The position numbers and the translations under genes were made by a program. Source: Portulaca oleracea (lineage: Eukaryota > Streptophyta > Magnoliopsida > Caryophyllales > Portulacaceae). From it: a stretch of 64,000 bases of DNA. Positions within the stretch are counted from its first letter, which is position 1, and each line of letters opens with the position of its first letter. The DNA is taken from the NCBI GenBank assembly GCA_029582165.1, contig CM055877.1, forward strand, positions 33,444,249 to 33,508,248. The letters are read 5' to 3'. The notes under the pieces were generated by a model, which worked only from the letters and a program-made list of their open reading frames with translations, ran no database searches and was not told where the DNA came from. Below, in pieces: positions 44,479 through 53,479 of this stretch.

Positions 44479-44961
44479 TCACTTTTCACTTTCCAAATAT
44501 TGGTAGCTTAGTTGAGAATCACTCGAATCTCCAAATACTCGTAGTCGCTCGATACCCATTTCTAGAGTCGTGTGCATTCCTAGGACACAAGCTTGATATT
44601 TAGCAGCGTTGTTGGTAGCGTAAAAATCTAGCTTGACCGCTAAAGGAAAATGTAGACCTTCAGGAGAAATCAATAGAGCCCCAGCTCCACATCCCATCTA
44701 GTTTGCAACACCATCAAAGTAAAGATTCTAAGTTTCCGTATCTATTTGAAACACCTGTTCGTCACTGGTTTCCAAGCCCCCAGTGTTAGAATCATTCGCT
44801 CGAAGTTCAGCCAGGAAATTAGAGACTGCTCGACCCTTTATGGACTTATGATGTTGAAAATGAAGATCAAACTCGGATAACATGACCACCCATCGAGCGA
44901 TCCGACTGTTGATAATAGGTTTCTCTATGATGTACTTGACTTGGTTGCGTGCTGCGATCAC
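44479..44961 (-). pseudogene. RNase H remnants of Tat-lineage pol
   Basis: 44,961-44,728 reads VKYIIEKPIINSRIARWVVM, LSEFDLHFQHHKSIKGRAVS, NFLAELR, the end of the first RNase H/connection. 44,697-44,479 reads GCGAGALLISPEGLHFPLAV, FYATNNAAKYQACVLGM, LRVFGDSSDSQLSYQ, the start of the second RNase H. It retains TNNAA-x-Y and GDS (Glu of TNN-x-AEY replaced by Lys). A second RNase H is the diagnostic trait of the Tat lineage. A stop separates the two and the RNase H end (44,470-44,170) is unreadable. Confidence 0.8.
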
Positions 44962-45039
44962 ATAGATAGTATGTTAGTAATGACGAAGCTTTTTTGTAGA
45001 CTAGACCAATGCTAAGGCCATCTTCTTAATCTCAGAATA

Positions 45040-45501
45040 ACGAGACTCACCTCTCGAGAACTTCTTGCTAATATAGTACACAACCATCGTCAAACCATCG
45101 ATCTTTTGTGCTAGCATAGCACCCATGTCACTCTAATTAATAGTAAGATACAACAACAGAGGTTTCCTCGGAACGGGCAGAACGAGTACTAGCGGATTTG
45201 TCAAATCTACCTTGATTTTGTCAAATGCTGCCTGACATTGGTCATCCCATTCAACTTTGGCACCTTTCTTCATCTTCTTGAACAATGGTTCACATGTCAT
45301 GGTGAGCTTTGAAATAAACCTGCTTAGATATTGGACCCGACCTAAGAAACCATGAATCTCCTTCTCCGTTCGAGGGGAAAGCATCTCCTGAATTGCCTTG
45401 ATCTGGAATGGATCATATACGATTCCCCGTTGATTGACGATGTAGCCTAACAACTTCCCCAAAGTTACTTATGTGCACTTTTGTGGATTAAACTTCATAA
45501 T
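45040..45501 (-). pseudogene. C-terminal part of Tat-lineage reverse transcriptase
   Basis: Minus strand: MKFNPQKC, stop, VTLGKLLGYIVNQRG, then DPFQIKAIQEMLSPRTEKEI, HGFLGRVQYLSRFISKLT, EWDDQCQAAFDKIK and VLVLPVPRKPLLLYL. This is the thumb and connection region after the catalytic YVDD box. The palm and the active site are absent because the sequence breaks at 45,501/45,502, exactly where a new LTR (TGTAGACAATGG) starts. The remainder should lie to the right of that later insertion. Confidence 0.85.
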
Positions 45502-45665
45502 TGTAGACAATGGATTTTGTACCGAGACAAGGGTACAAACCGGGAGCAACAAGAAAACAGGTTAGAAGGAAAGCAAAGTCACTGAGCCTCCATCAATCGA
45601 AAGCCATCAGGCCAACCCACCAGAAAAGCCTTCATTTTTCGCATTTTCCATATAAATGTGCCAAC
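45502..45665 (+). mobile_element. Plus-oriented LTR (element E), first segment
   Basis: Begins TGTAGACAATGG inside the Tat RT. Interrupted at 45,675 by a Pack-MULE; the flanking bases rejoin across it (GTGCCAAC, CATTTCGAG, ACCCATTTTCC). Further segments are 46,680-47,270 and 51,892-53,190. The bases 45,497-45,501 (ATAAT) would be one side of its target duplication. Confidence 0.6.
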
Positions 45666-45674
45666 CATTTCGAG
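45666..45674. repeat. Target-site duplication of TPX2 Pack-MULE (left)
   Basis: CATTTCGAG, exact copy at 46,671-46,679. Confidence 0.9.
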
Positions 45675-46670
45675 CAAAAAATTACTGGGGGGTGCCACAC
45701 ATTTTTTTTAATCGACTCGCGTGTCACAACTTTTCTTTAATGCATTCCCGGGGGACATTAAACTTACTTAAGTGGCTGAGGGGTGACAATCCGGTTATTT
45801 TGACTGAAATCCGGCGAAATATGTTGAAAAGGATGAAAATGCCCTTATTTTTCTCTTTAATTTAACTTACTATGACATTCATCCCTCTTTCTCTCTTTTC
45901 TTCATCCTCTTCATCCATAATTTAATCCTCTTCCTCCAGAATCAATAGCAATCCCCTCTTTCTTTATCCTCGTTCGGATCCCACTAATTCAAATTTCGGA
46001 CCCCCACCCCTCTCTCTATTTCTAAAAATCCCCTCTTTCTCTCTCTAAAACCCCAACGGATGACTCAAAATCAAGCGATGAAATCCCTAGAAATCTTCAT
46101 CTGAAGCTTCAATTTTAGGTCTACATTAGGATTCGAGTTCAAGAGCAACCGATCGAGTTCAAATTGAGGTGAAAATGGAGGAGGAAATGGACGTTGAAGT
46201 TGCATTTGAAGAGGAGGAGGAGGAAGATGAAGAAGTTATGGTGTATGAAGTTGTGGAAGTTGATTTTGAATACGAGTATAATGCTCCTAGGTTCTTTGAT
46301 TTATCTCGACTTGAATCCGAGCACGAAGTTCGTCGGTCTGAAGTGTGGTTTGATTATGCTATCAGCTATCCACCTTCTCGTAAGTTTTTGATGTTGTTTG
46401 ATTATGGAGGAAGAGAATTGAATTATGGATGAAGAGGATGAAGAAAAGAGAGAAAGAGGGATGCATGGTATAATAAGTTAAATAAGAGAGAAAAATAAGG
46501 GCATTTTCGTCCTTTTCAACATATCTCGCCGGATTTCACTCAAAATAACCGGATTGTCGCCCCTCAGCCACTTAAATAAGTTTAATGTCCCCCGGGAATG
46601 CATTAAAAAAAAGTTGGGACCCGTGAGTCAATTAAAAAAGATGTGTGGCACCCCCCCAGCAATTTTTTGC
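45675..46670. mobile_element. Pack-MULE with TPX2-like exon
   Basis: Inverted ends (G)CAAAAAATTACTGGGG and the reverse complement of CCAGCAATTTTTTGC. The arms continue for about 270 bases with few mismatches: TTAATGCATTCCCGGGGGAC, TAAGTGGCTGAGGGG, CAATCCGGTTATTTTGA, AAATGCCCTTATTTTTCTC. Flanks are CATTTCGAG on both sides (9 bp; if the first G is counted in the element the duplication is 8 bp). Arm length favours a MULE. The centre holds a 5' untranslated region and first exon of a host gene; no transposase is present. Confidence 0.88.
46175..46432 (+). pseudogene. Captured TPX2-like first exon (N-terminal fragment)
   Basis: ATG at 46,175 opens an acidic stretch (MEEEMDVEVAFEEEEEEDEE), then FEYEYNAPRFFDLSRLES and VRRSEVWFDYAISYPPS. 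Plant TPX2, the spindle-assembly protein that activates Aurora kinase, has an N-terminal segment of this form (YEF-x-APRFFDF, a W-F-containing amphipathic part, SYAPSPF). A GTAAGT donor at 46,380 follows directly after SYPPS, so the exon ends at 46,379. The last 17 codons to 46,432 are intron sequence. The upstream 46,020-46,174 resembles a CT-rich plant 5' leader. The reading frame is still open, but only about 68 of several hundred residues are present. Confidence 0.6.
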
Positions 46671-46679
46671 CATTTCGAG
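46671..46679. repeat. Target-site duplication of TPX2 Pack-MULE (right)
   Basis: CATTTCGAG, identical to 45,666-45,674. Confidence 0.9.
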
Positions 46680-47270
46680 ACCCATTTTCCACAAGTCTCG
46701 TTGGCTCCATATCTTCTGATGAGTGTAAAGTACACACCATAAGCTTTCCAATGCCTTTTAAATCGCCTCAATCGTAGTCCGAATGAAAGAGTTATGGCCG
46801 TTCGAAGTTATACTTAGCTAGTTGCATATGCCACGCGGCCTACACCAACTCCCAAGCCCAAAAACCAGCCCCAAAAGGTGGTTCAAGCCTAGAACAGCCA
46901 ACATAGGCTGCAGGGCTTACGATGAAGAAACGAGGTCCGCCTCCGTCTGCCACGTCACCGATCCGCGTCCTGGCATGCCATAGGCCACGTAGCCTACGCT
47001 GAATAAATTTGATTTTTCGCGCCAACGCTCTCACTCCAGATCCCTTGATCGTTGCCTTGACTGTTTGACCCATGATCTAGCGTAGGTCATGCGTCCTATG
47101 ATTCAGCCATGATCATGATCATGGCTCCCTCCACCCATCTTCATCTTTCTTCCTTCACCTATAAATATCCTCCACCTCTCTATTAATTTCATCAACTAAT
47201 CCTATGAACAGCCATCAACAACTTCCATCAACTCTTCCCATTAAAAACTCTCATAAAATTACTCTCCATC
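46680..47270 (+). mobile_element. LTR of element E, second segment
   Basis: Continues the LTR begun at 45,502. Contains the shared LTR module (AGTACACACCATAAGCTTTCC, GTCCGAATGAAAGAGTTATGG), a GGCC-rich cassette (GCCACGCGGCCTAC, GCCACGTAGCCTACG) and a TATA box CCTATAAATATCC at 47,158-47,170. It is interrupted at 47,271 by the TR-GAG element; CCATC (47,266-47,270) is duplicated at 51,892-51,896. Confidence 0.6.
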
Positions 47271-48584
47271 TGAACCGTATCGGGTTCAGTGTCGGGTTCG
47301 GTGCCAAGCTTTCATAGCCGAGATTGCGGTTAAAGATAAGATCGATGAAATCCCGACCCATCATCACCAGACTAAAACCGCTCACCCACTCATTTTCAGG
47401 AATCGTTACACCTTTACAAAAGGCGGAGTGGTGAGCATCACACTATCGTGGCCTCGGCGAGCCATCCTTGTTGGAGTAAGGAGAGGCTCGGGACTAGTCA
47501 ATGACCTCGGAGGCCTTGGGACTGGATTGGGTCATCCCGAAAATGAAGGGCGTGGTGGTATCAAGTCTCGGAAGTAACCAAGTTAATAACTTGCAAGGGG
47601 GAAGGCGATCATAGGTTGGAAATGCACGCGCCTTCACGCTTTGGGCCATAACTCCTTCAATATAACTTCGATAGGTCTCAATTTTTGGGAGCTAATAGTA
47701 CACTCTGAGAGCTTTCCAACGATATCTTACGGGCCTAAAACGGAGTTCGGATGAAGAAGTTATGTGCGTTGGAAGTCGTCTGGGAAAAACTGCCCAGAAG
47801 CATGGCTCGCCAGAGCCACCATTCTGCCAGACTTTGCCGCACACATGGTCAACCTCTCAGTGGGCTTGCTCGCCCGAGCCGCTCCCTGGCTCGCCCGAGC
47901 CAAGCTCCTGCCAGATTTGTCCAAGCGCCTGCCAGATGTGTCGTGTACGTGGTCAACCTCTCAGTGGGCTGCCGCGAGCAACCTCGCTCGCCGAGCCAAA
48001 GCACTGCAGTTAAGTCGCGCACACGAGCGGCGATTTGTTGCGGACAGAAGGCCTGCTCGCCCGAGCCAACCTTCTGGAAGAACCCGAAGTTTCGTTATTT
48101 TTGCTCTGTTTTTACTTAATTTCGGGTTTAGTATAAGTAGTTTGTTAGGACTTTTTTTCCAGACAGCTTTTGATGATTACGAATATGCTTATGCATTGGT
48201 TAGGGTTTCCCTATGTGTTCTCTCAAAATCTAGATTACTTTATCCATTGATTAATGGTGGTGTTTCTAGTCATTCCTTTATTGATCATTTGGTGGATTCT
48301 TCCTTTATGATGGTCATGGTGGGGTGTTAGGCTTTGGTGGTGGAATTTCCTTTATCCAAGGTCATATCCAATCCCTTTGGTGTTCACGGTTATTGATATT
48401 GGTTGATTTTGGTTATTATTCTTGTTATTATTCAAGTTCAAGGCTATTGTTGAGAAGTTCAAGCATGGGTGATTGAGATGTTCATCTTTCTCCCCTTATT
48501 CTATTGCTTATGGATTTCTCTCATCTCTTCTACAACAACAACTCAAGCTAAGTCCATCATTCTCTCCCATCGCGCCACGCTCCA
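47271..48584 (+). repeat. TR-GAG 5' LTR
   Basis: TGAACCGTATCGGGTTC to CGCCACGCTCCA. Contains the shared LTR module (47,650-47,790), a cassette of near-palindromes GGCTCGCCCGAGCC (47,860-47,910 and 48,040-48,070), then TTAGTATAAGTAG (TATA-like, 48,128-48,140). Long frames through it (up to 188 codons) arise from the GC-rich cassette. Confidence 0.88.
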
Positions 48585-48586
48585 TT

Positions 48587-48598
48587 TGGTATCAGAGC
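48587..48598 (+). promoter_or_regulatory. Primer-binding site of TR-GAG element
   Basis: TGGTATCAGAGC two bases after the LTR end, complementary to initiator Met tRNA. Confidence 0.88.
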
Positions 48599-48859
48599 TC
48601 AAGGTTTTTCATCTAGCTTGAGTTTTCCATTGTTCTTGCTAGTTTGTTCTCTATTGTTGGGTTTTTGGTATTTTGATTGAAATATTGGTGTTCCCCAACC
48701 CTTGTGACTTCAAGTGTGTTGGAGAAATTGTTATTGCTATTGTGTTTGTTGATTTTGATGCATATCGGAGCTTGGAGGAAGAGTTGGAAAATTTGTGCCC
48801 TCAATGTGTTCGATAAAATGCCTAAGTGAGAAAAACACAGAGAACCCTTAGCCAAACAC

Positions 48860-50362
48860 ATGCCAACCACAAAAAACCCCCCAAACTCCACAAAATATTC
48901 CCAAACACATACCGTCCCTCACCCTTCCTTCGATACGGATGGTGATAATAATTCTAATCGGAAGGAATCAAGCCAATGCCAAAGTCCTCGAGTTCAAACT
49001 GTCGAGAATCGAATCTCCGCCTACGAGGACCGACTCTCCGCCTACGAGAACCGGTTCTCCACCATCGAACAAACTCTTGAGAAACTTAAGGTCAAAGTGA
49101 ACAACCTAGCCCAAGAGTATCAAAGACAACCCCGAGATGAAGGTCGTAGACCCGCACGAAGTCCTATCCGTCCTCCTCCCTCCTACGAGTCGAGTGACGA
49201 TGATAGAAATTCGCTTCGACGCCATCGTCGACGGGACACTATTGAGGAGCCATTCTACTATTCCCCGCTAATGACCGTCACGTCCCGGAAGTGTGTCAAA
49301 TGTCAGCGTGTGGGACACGATTCTTTGCAATGTCCAACAATGGCTATGGTTGAAGCTTGGATTGAGGAATCCTTTGGTGAAGGAGAGCATACAAGTGACA
49401 TGGTAGAAGAGGCTAAGCAAGCAAAGGTCGATTCCTTGCCCGACGAGGGAGCTTCCGTTGAACCTTGTGAGGCTTCCGAAATTATTGTTGAAGTTCCAAG
49501 CCAAGAGGTAGTTGAGAACATCGATCTTGCCCTTCCTCTTATCCGTGTTGAAGAGGCCCAAGAAGAAGCTCCTTTGGGGTTATCATTACCACAAGCCAAG
49601 GGATTAAACAACAATGGTGGTGACTCCTATTTCCTTCCACCCACGGGCACCCAAATTCTTCCCCGTGGGAAGAACAAGGTAACCGAAGACTCTCCTTTGA
49701 AATTTATTGAATCATGCTTGAAAGATGTACGATGTGGTGTAGAGTCTTTGGGTGAGTCGTGCATGATCTTTGGGAGACATTGGTTGTTTGATGAAGTTTG
49801 TTGGCGAGAAAAGTTGCATGATAAGCATGTGAAGTCCCCGGTTGAAAATTCTCAATGTTTTGAGTTGCATACTAAGAATCTTGGTGTCCGTTTGGTGTTT
49901 AGTGGCAAATTTGGAATTGAAGATGCCTTGATTCTAGTTCAACCGAAGTTTTTGAGCTCTTCAATTGTGTCGTACTTCGATGAATATTACTCGTATATTG
50001 GTCATTGTGTCATGAACTTTTTGAACGAGTCATACATGTTGTTTGGTCGACATTGGTTATTTGAGGATTTGTCGTTGAATGAGTGTTATTGGAAATTTGG
50101 TGTGCAATGTTCGTGGCATTGTGTGTTGAGCGAAGATCAATTACTTGGACTTGAGTGCATGAATCCCTTAACCCTACATAAAAATAAAACCTGGATGGGT
50201 AGTGACTTGAGGAACCTTCTCATGATGAGCGAAACACGGGATGAGTGTACTCTTGGCGAGGACGAGCTCCCTCTTGCTTTGTCTTTGCCTCGTAGTGAGC
50301 CTAGTGAGATTGAGAGTTCCCAAGCACCACATAAAAATTCCCTACCGCCCCTTAACCCTTAA
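48860..50362 (+). CDS. Intact 500-residue Gag-like protein
   Basis: ATG at 48,860, 500 codons without interruption, ended by TAA at 50,360. Residues 47-90 form a heptad-rich likely coiled coil with a repeated YE(D/N)R-x-S motif. 96-125 is basic and Arg-rich. C145-x2-C148-x4-H153-x4-C158 is a CCHC zinc knuckle (CVKCQRVGHDSLQC). 160-250 is acidic. Residues 299-311 and 389-401 carry the same motif, M(I/L)FGRHWLF. A Gag would bind element RNA and build particles. The knuckle-containing part resembles the gypsy Gag at 57.1 kb, and the C-terminal part resembles 57,690-57,950; the FGRHWLF repeat region is not recognised. The same frame stays open after the stop (see next entry). Confidence 0.75.
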   Translation: MPTTKNPPNSTKYSQTHTVPHPSFDTDGDNNSNRKESSQCQSPRVQTVENRISAYEDRLSAYENRFSTIEQTLEKLKVKVNNLAQEYQRQPRDEGRRPARSPIRPPPSYESSDDDRNSLRRHRRRDTIEEPFYYSPLMTVTSRKCVKCQRVGHDSLQCPTMAMVEAWIEESFGEGEHTSDMVEEAKQAKVDSLPDEGASVEPCEASEIIVEVPSQEVVENIDLALPLIRVEEAQEEAPLGLSLPQAKGLNNNGGDSYFLPPTGTQILPRGKNKVTEDSPLKFIESCLKDVRCGVESLGESCMIFGRHWLFDEVCWREKLHDKHVKSPVENSQCFELHTKNLGVRLVFSGKFGIEDALILVQPKFLSSSIVSYFDEYYSYIGHCVMNFLNESYMLFGRHWLFEDLSLNECYWKFGVQCSWHCVLSEDQLLGLECMNPLTLHKNKTWMGSDLRNLLMMSETRDECTLGEDELPLALSLPRSEPSEIESSQAPHKNSLPPLNP

Positions 50363-50866
50363 CCTCCACAAGACAAGCCTCCTTCTACCTTCTTGCATAT
50401 GGATGATGGGTACATTGTGGAATTTAAAGATTGTGGGTTGTCAAGCATGTTTGATCGAAGCGTTCGGGAAGTTCGGAGCTTCATGGGGACGATTGATGAA
50501 GAGTGCTTCGGTTTTAACCCCCAAGAGTTGAGGGCAACTCTTTTTCAAGAGGGGGACTATGAACCGTATCGGGTTCAGTGTCGGGTTCGGTGCCAAGCTT
50601 TCATAGCTGGGATTGCGGTTAAAGATAAGATCGATGAAATCCCGACCCATCATCACCGGACTAAAACCGCTCACCCACTCGTTTTCAGGAATCGTTACAC
50701 CTTTGCAAAAGGCGGAGTGGTGAGCATCACACTATCGTGGCCTCGGCGAGCCATCCTTGTTGGAGTAAGGAGAGGCTCGGGACTTGTCAATGACCTGGGA
50801 GGCCTTGGGACTGGATTGGGTCCTCCCGGAAATGAAGGGCGTGGTGGTATCAAGTCTCGGAAGTAA
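50363..50866 (+). CDS. In-frame extension after the Gag stop, running into the 3' LTR
   Basis: The frame of the Gag-like ORF continues open for 167 codons after TAA at 50,360-50,362: PPQDKPPSTFLHMDDGYIVE, FGFNPQELRATLFQEGDYEP, then LTR-encoded residues to GIKSRK and a stop at 50,864. The related element at 57.9 kb has the matching PTPPQNKPPAKPYFMDE without a stop at that point. Another relative of the FNPQELRATL part lies at 58,860 (FYPQELRATLL). So one longer protein was probably ancestral, with its C-terminus overlapping the LTR by about 300 bases. Whether the stop is read through is unknown. Confidence 0.45.
   Translation, partial: PPQDKPPSTFLHMDDGYIVEFKDCGLSSMFDRSVREVRSFMGTIDEECFGFNPQELRATLFQEGDYEPYRVQCRVRCQAFIAGIAVKDKIDEIPTHHHRTKTAHPLVFRNRYTFAKGGVVSITLSWPRRAILVGVRRGSGLVNDLGGLGTGLGPPGNEGRGGIKSRK
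50545..50559 (+). promoter_or_regulatory. Polypurine tract of TR-GAG element
   Basis: CAAGAGGGGGACTA directly before the 3' LTR start TGAACC. The tract is also coding (QEGDY) if the extended frame is translated. Confidence 0.8.
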
Positions 50867-51891
50867 CCAAGTTAATAACTTGCAAGGGGGAAGGCGATCA
50901 TAGGTTGGAAATGCGCGCGCCTTCATTCTTTTTGGCCATAACCCCTTAAATATAACTCTGATAGTTCTCAAATTTTGGGAACTTATAGTACACACTGAGA
51001 GCTTTCCAACGATATCTTACGGGTCTAAAACAGAGTTCGGATGAAGAAGTTATGTGCGTTGGAAGTCGGCAGGGAAAAACTGCCCAGAAGCATGGCTCGC
51101 CCGAGCAACCATTCTGCTAGGCTTTGCCGCGCACATGGTCAACCTCTCAGTAGGCTTGCTTGCCCGAGCCGCTCCCTGGCTCGCCCGAGCCAAGCTCCTG
51201 CCAGATTTGTCCTAGCGCCTGCCAGATGTGTCGCGTACGTGGTCAACCCTCGTGGGCCGCTCGAGCAACCTCGCTCGCCGAGCCAGCACGCCAGGTTAAT
51301 TCGCGCACACGAGCGATGATTTGTTGCGGACAGAAGGCCTGCCCGCCCAAGCCACTAACTGGCTCGCCCGAGCCAACCTTCTGGAAGAACGCGAAGTTTC
51401 GTTATTTTTGCTCTGTTTTTACTTAATTTCTGGTTTAGTATAAATAGCTTGTTGGGACTTTTTTTCAAGGCAACTTTTGATGATTACGAATATGCTTATG
51501 CATTGGTTAGGGTTTCCCTAAGTGTTCTCTCAAAATCTAGATTACTTTATCCATTGATTAATGATGGTGTTTCTAGTCATTCCTTTATTGATCATTTGGT
51601 GGATTCTTCCTTTATGATGGTCATGGTGGGGTGTTAGGCTTTGGTGGTGGAATTTCCTTTATCCAAGGTCATATCCAATCCCTTTGGTGTTCAAGGTTAT
51701 TGATATTGGTTGATTTTGGTTATTATTCTTGTTATTATTCAAGTTCAAGGCTATTGTTGAGAAGTTCAAGCATGGGTGATTGAGATGTTCATCTTTCTCC
51801 CCTTATTCTATTGCTTATGGATTTCTCTCATCTCTTCTACAACAACAACTCAAGCTAAGTCCATCATTCTCTCCCATCGCGCCACGCTCCA
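50560..51891 (+). repeat. TR-GAG 3' LTR
   Basis: Direct-repeat partner of 47,271-48,584, followed by CCATC (51,892-51,896). Confidence 0.88.
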
Positions 51892-53190
51892 CCATCTCTC
51901 TATTCTCTTTATAATCACCATCCTACACCTTTACTCTTTCCATTTCTCTACTCTCGTCATCATCATACTCTCAAAATTCCCTTCTATCCTCCATAATTAT
52001 CATATGTAGCATCACAACACCTACCATGTAACCATACCCCCAACCATTCAATCTTCCATTTCATCATCCATATAACACCATCCACTACGAAGATGGTATC
52101 ATTTTGAAAGCTTAAGGTAAGAGTCTTGAATATCTTCATTATTGTATTTTCAATCATATAATTTCTTCTTAGATCATTCTTCTTGTACATTATTTTGTAA
52201 AAGAAAATTCGTTTTATTTTTGCATGATGGGATTATAATATCGTGAAATTCATTTAACATCTCCCCGCTTTTTTTTTCTTTTCAAGTTCGATTTTAGTAG
52301 AGTTTGTTTTAAACTGGCGGATTCGAGAACTATTTTAATTATTGAATTAGTAACCTTACCCCCGGACTTAGAATTCGGGTTCATGGACCAGAGTCATTTT
52401 TATTTCCTTTTAGTTTGCCGATTTCCTTAAATCGGCTGACGACTCTTTTTTATAACCTATTTTTTTATACATGCACGTTTATTACACCAAAAAAAATTAT
52501 AAAATGAATTCATATTAATTTTGTCTTGACCCACGACCGACCCAAAAGAAAGTGGGTTAAAAAAAGTTGTCATAGGCCGCATGGCCTATGACAATTTGCG
52601 CCATTTTCTGTTGGGCCAGTGAGGCGCGAGATCAGTAGAAGGAGCGTCGTAGCGGCCTATGACGCCTTCTGGTGGCACGTTTATTTTCTTTTGCCCAAGT
52701 TCGGATAGAATTAGTATGGATCATTAATAAAATAGTTCGGTGTAATTTCACGTATGTTAATAATAAAACCAGTCCTTAAATGAATAAAAGTATCTCCTCT
52801 CGAAAACGTTTTCATAAAATAAAAATATCCTTATTTAAGGATTAAGCAACCTTAGTCGGCTCTCGATCATTAAGTAGCACTTCGAAAAAATTCTCCTGAA
52901 GAGAGACTTTCAGGTTCTACAGATTGATCACTCCACTGGGAACTTAAACTTAAAAAGAGGGTAAAACTTAAAAAGATCGAGTTGATTTGAAATTATTTCA
53001 CGGTTTTATTATTCTTTTAGGCATTTTGCATACTGGGCTACTCCACGGGTCTTTTGGCACGGGAGCACAAAGGCGACGGTTTAGGATTAACCTAGGATTT
53101 TTTACCGGAGAGCGGGCGACCACTACTTGTGTGATGCACTCTACATCGCCAATCATTTGGTTTCTCTCTCACTCATGTTAATTATACTTC
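51892..53190 (+). mobile_element. LTR of element E, third segment and leader
   Basis: Continues after the TR-GAG insertion with CT-rich sequence, then TAACCTTACCCCCGGACTTA, ACCAGAGTCATTTTT and CGGCTGACGACTCTTTTT (52,366-52,455), a gypsy LTR-tail signature also seen at 15,780-16,060. Paired GGCCGCATGGCC and GCGGCCTATGAC words occur at 52,566-52,665. CACGGGTCTTTTGGCACGG lies near 53,045. The LTR end and primer site are not certain. No protein. Confidence 0.45.
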
Positions 53191-53479
53191 GAGGCTTCCT
53201 TGAATTCCGATGAGCAACACCTTGCACACTTTACCTATAAACCCTATATGGGTGAAGTGCACCGATGCGAGAACATGTGGTACCTCATCCAATTCCAAGC
53301 TTAGTAATCCATGAAAATAGAACCTTGGTTTAGGATGCCCTTCATGTTGTATGCTATGTGATTATATGTATTTCCCTTCCCCTTTTCTTTATTCGAGTCG
53401 ACCCTAATTTAGAGGTTTCGTTCTATTCCATATAAAATTCATTGGGTTGAGAAGAGAATTATTTACTAATTAGGATATT

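Larger units (their letters stand above)
47271..51891 (+). mobile_element. TR-GAG-like LTR retrotransposon, best preserved element
   Basis: Direct LTRs 47,271-48,584 and 50,560-51,891, target duplication CCATC/CCATC, Met-tRNA primer-binding site and polypurine tract. The internal region is under 2 kb and encodes a Gag-like protein with a CCHC knuckle but no protease, RT, RNase H or integrase. Non-autonomous elements that encode only Gag have been described in plants as TR-GAG. By eye the first 370 bases of the two LTRs differ at about 13 sites, with more indels in the GC-rich middle, so this is one of the younger insertions here. It lies within the LTR of element E. Confidence 0.9.

Noticed and set aside
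47764..48330. A 188-codon ORF and overlapping frames in the TR-GAG LTR
   Set aside because: They come from the GC-rich GGCTCGCCCGAGCC cassette. All three frames are open there and the matching frames in the other LTR differ.
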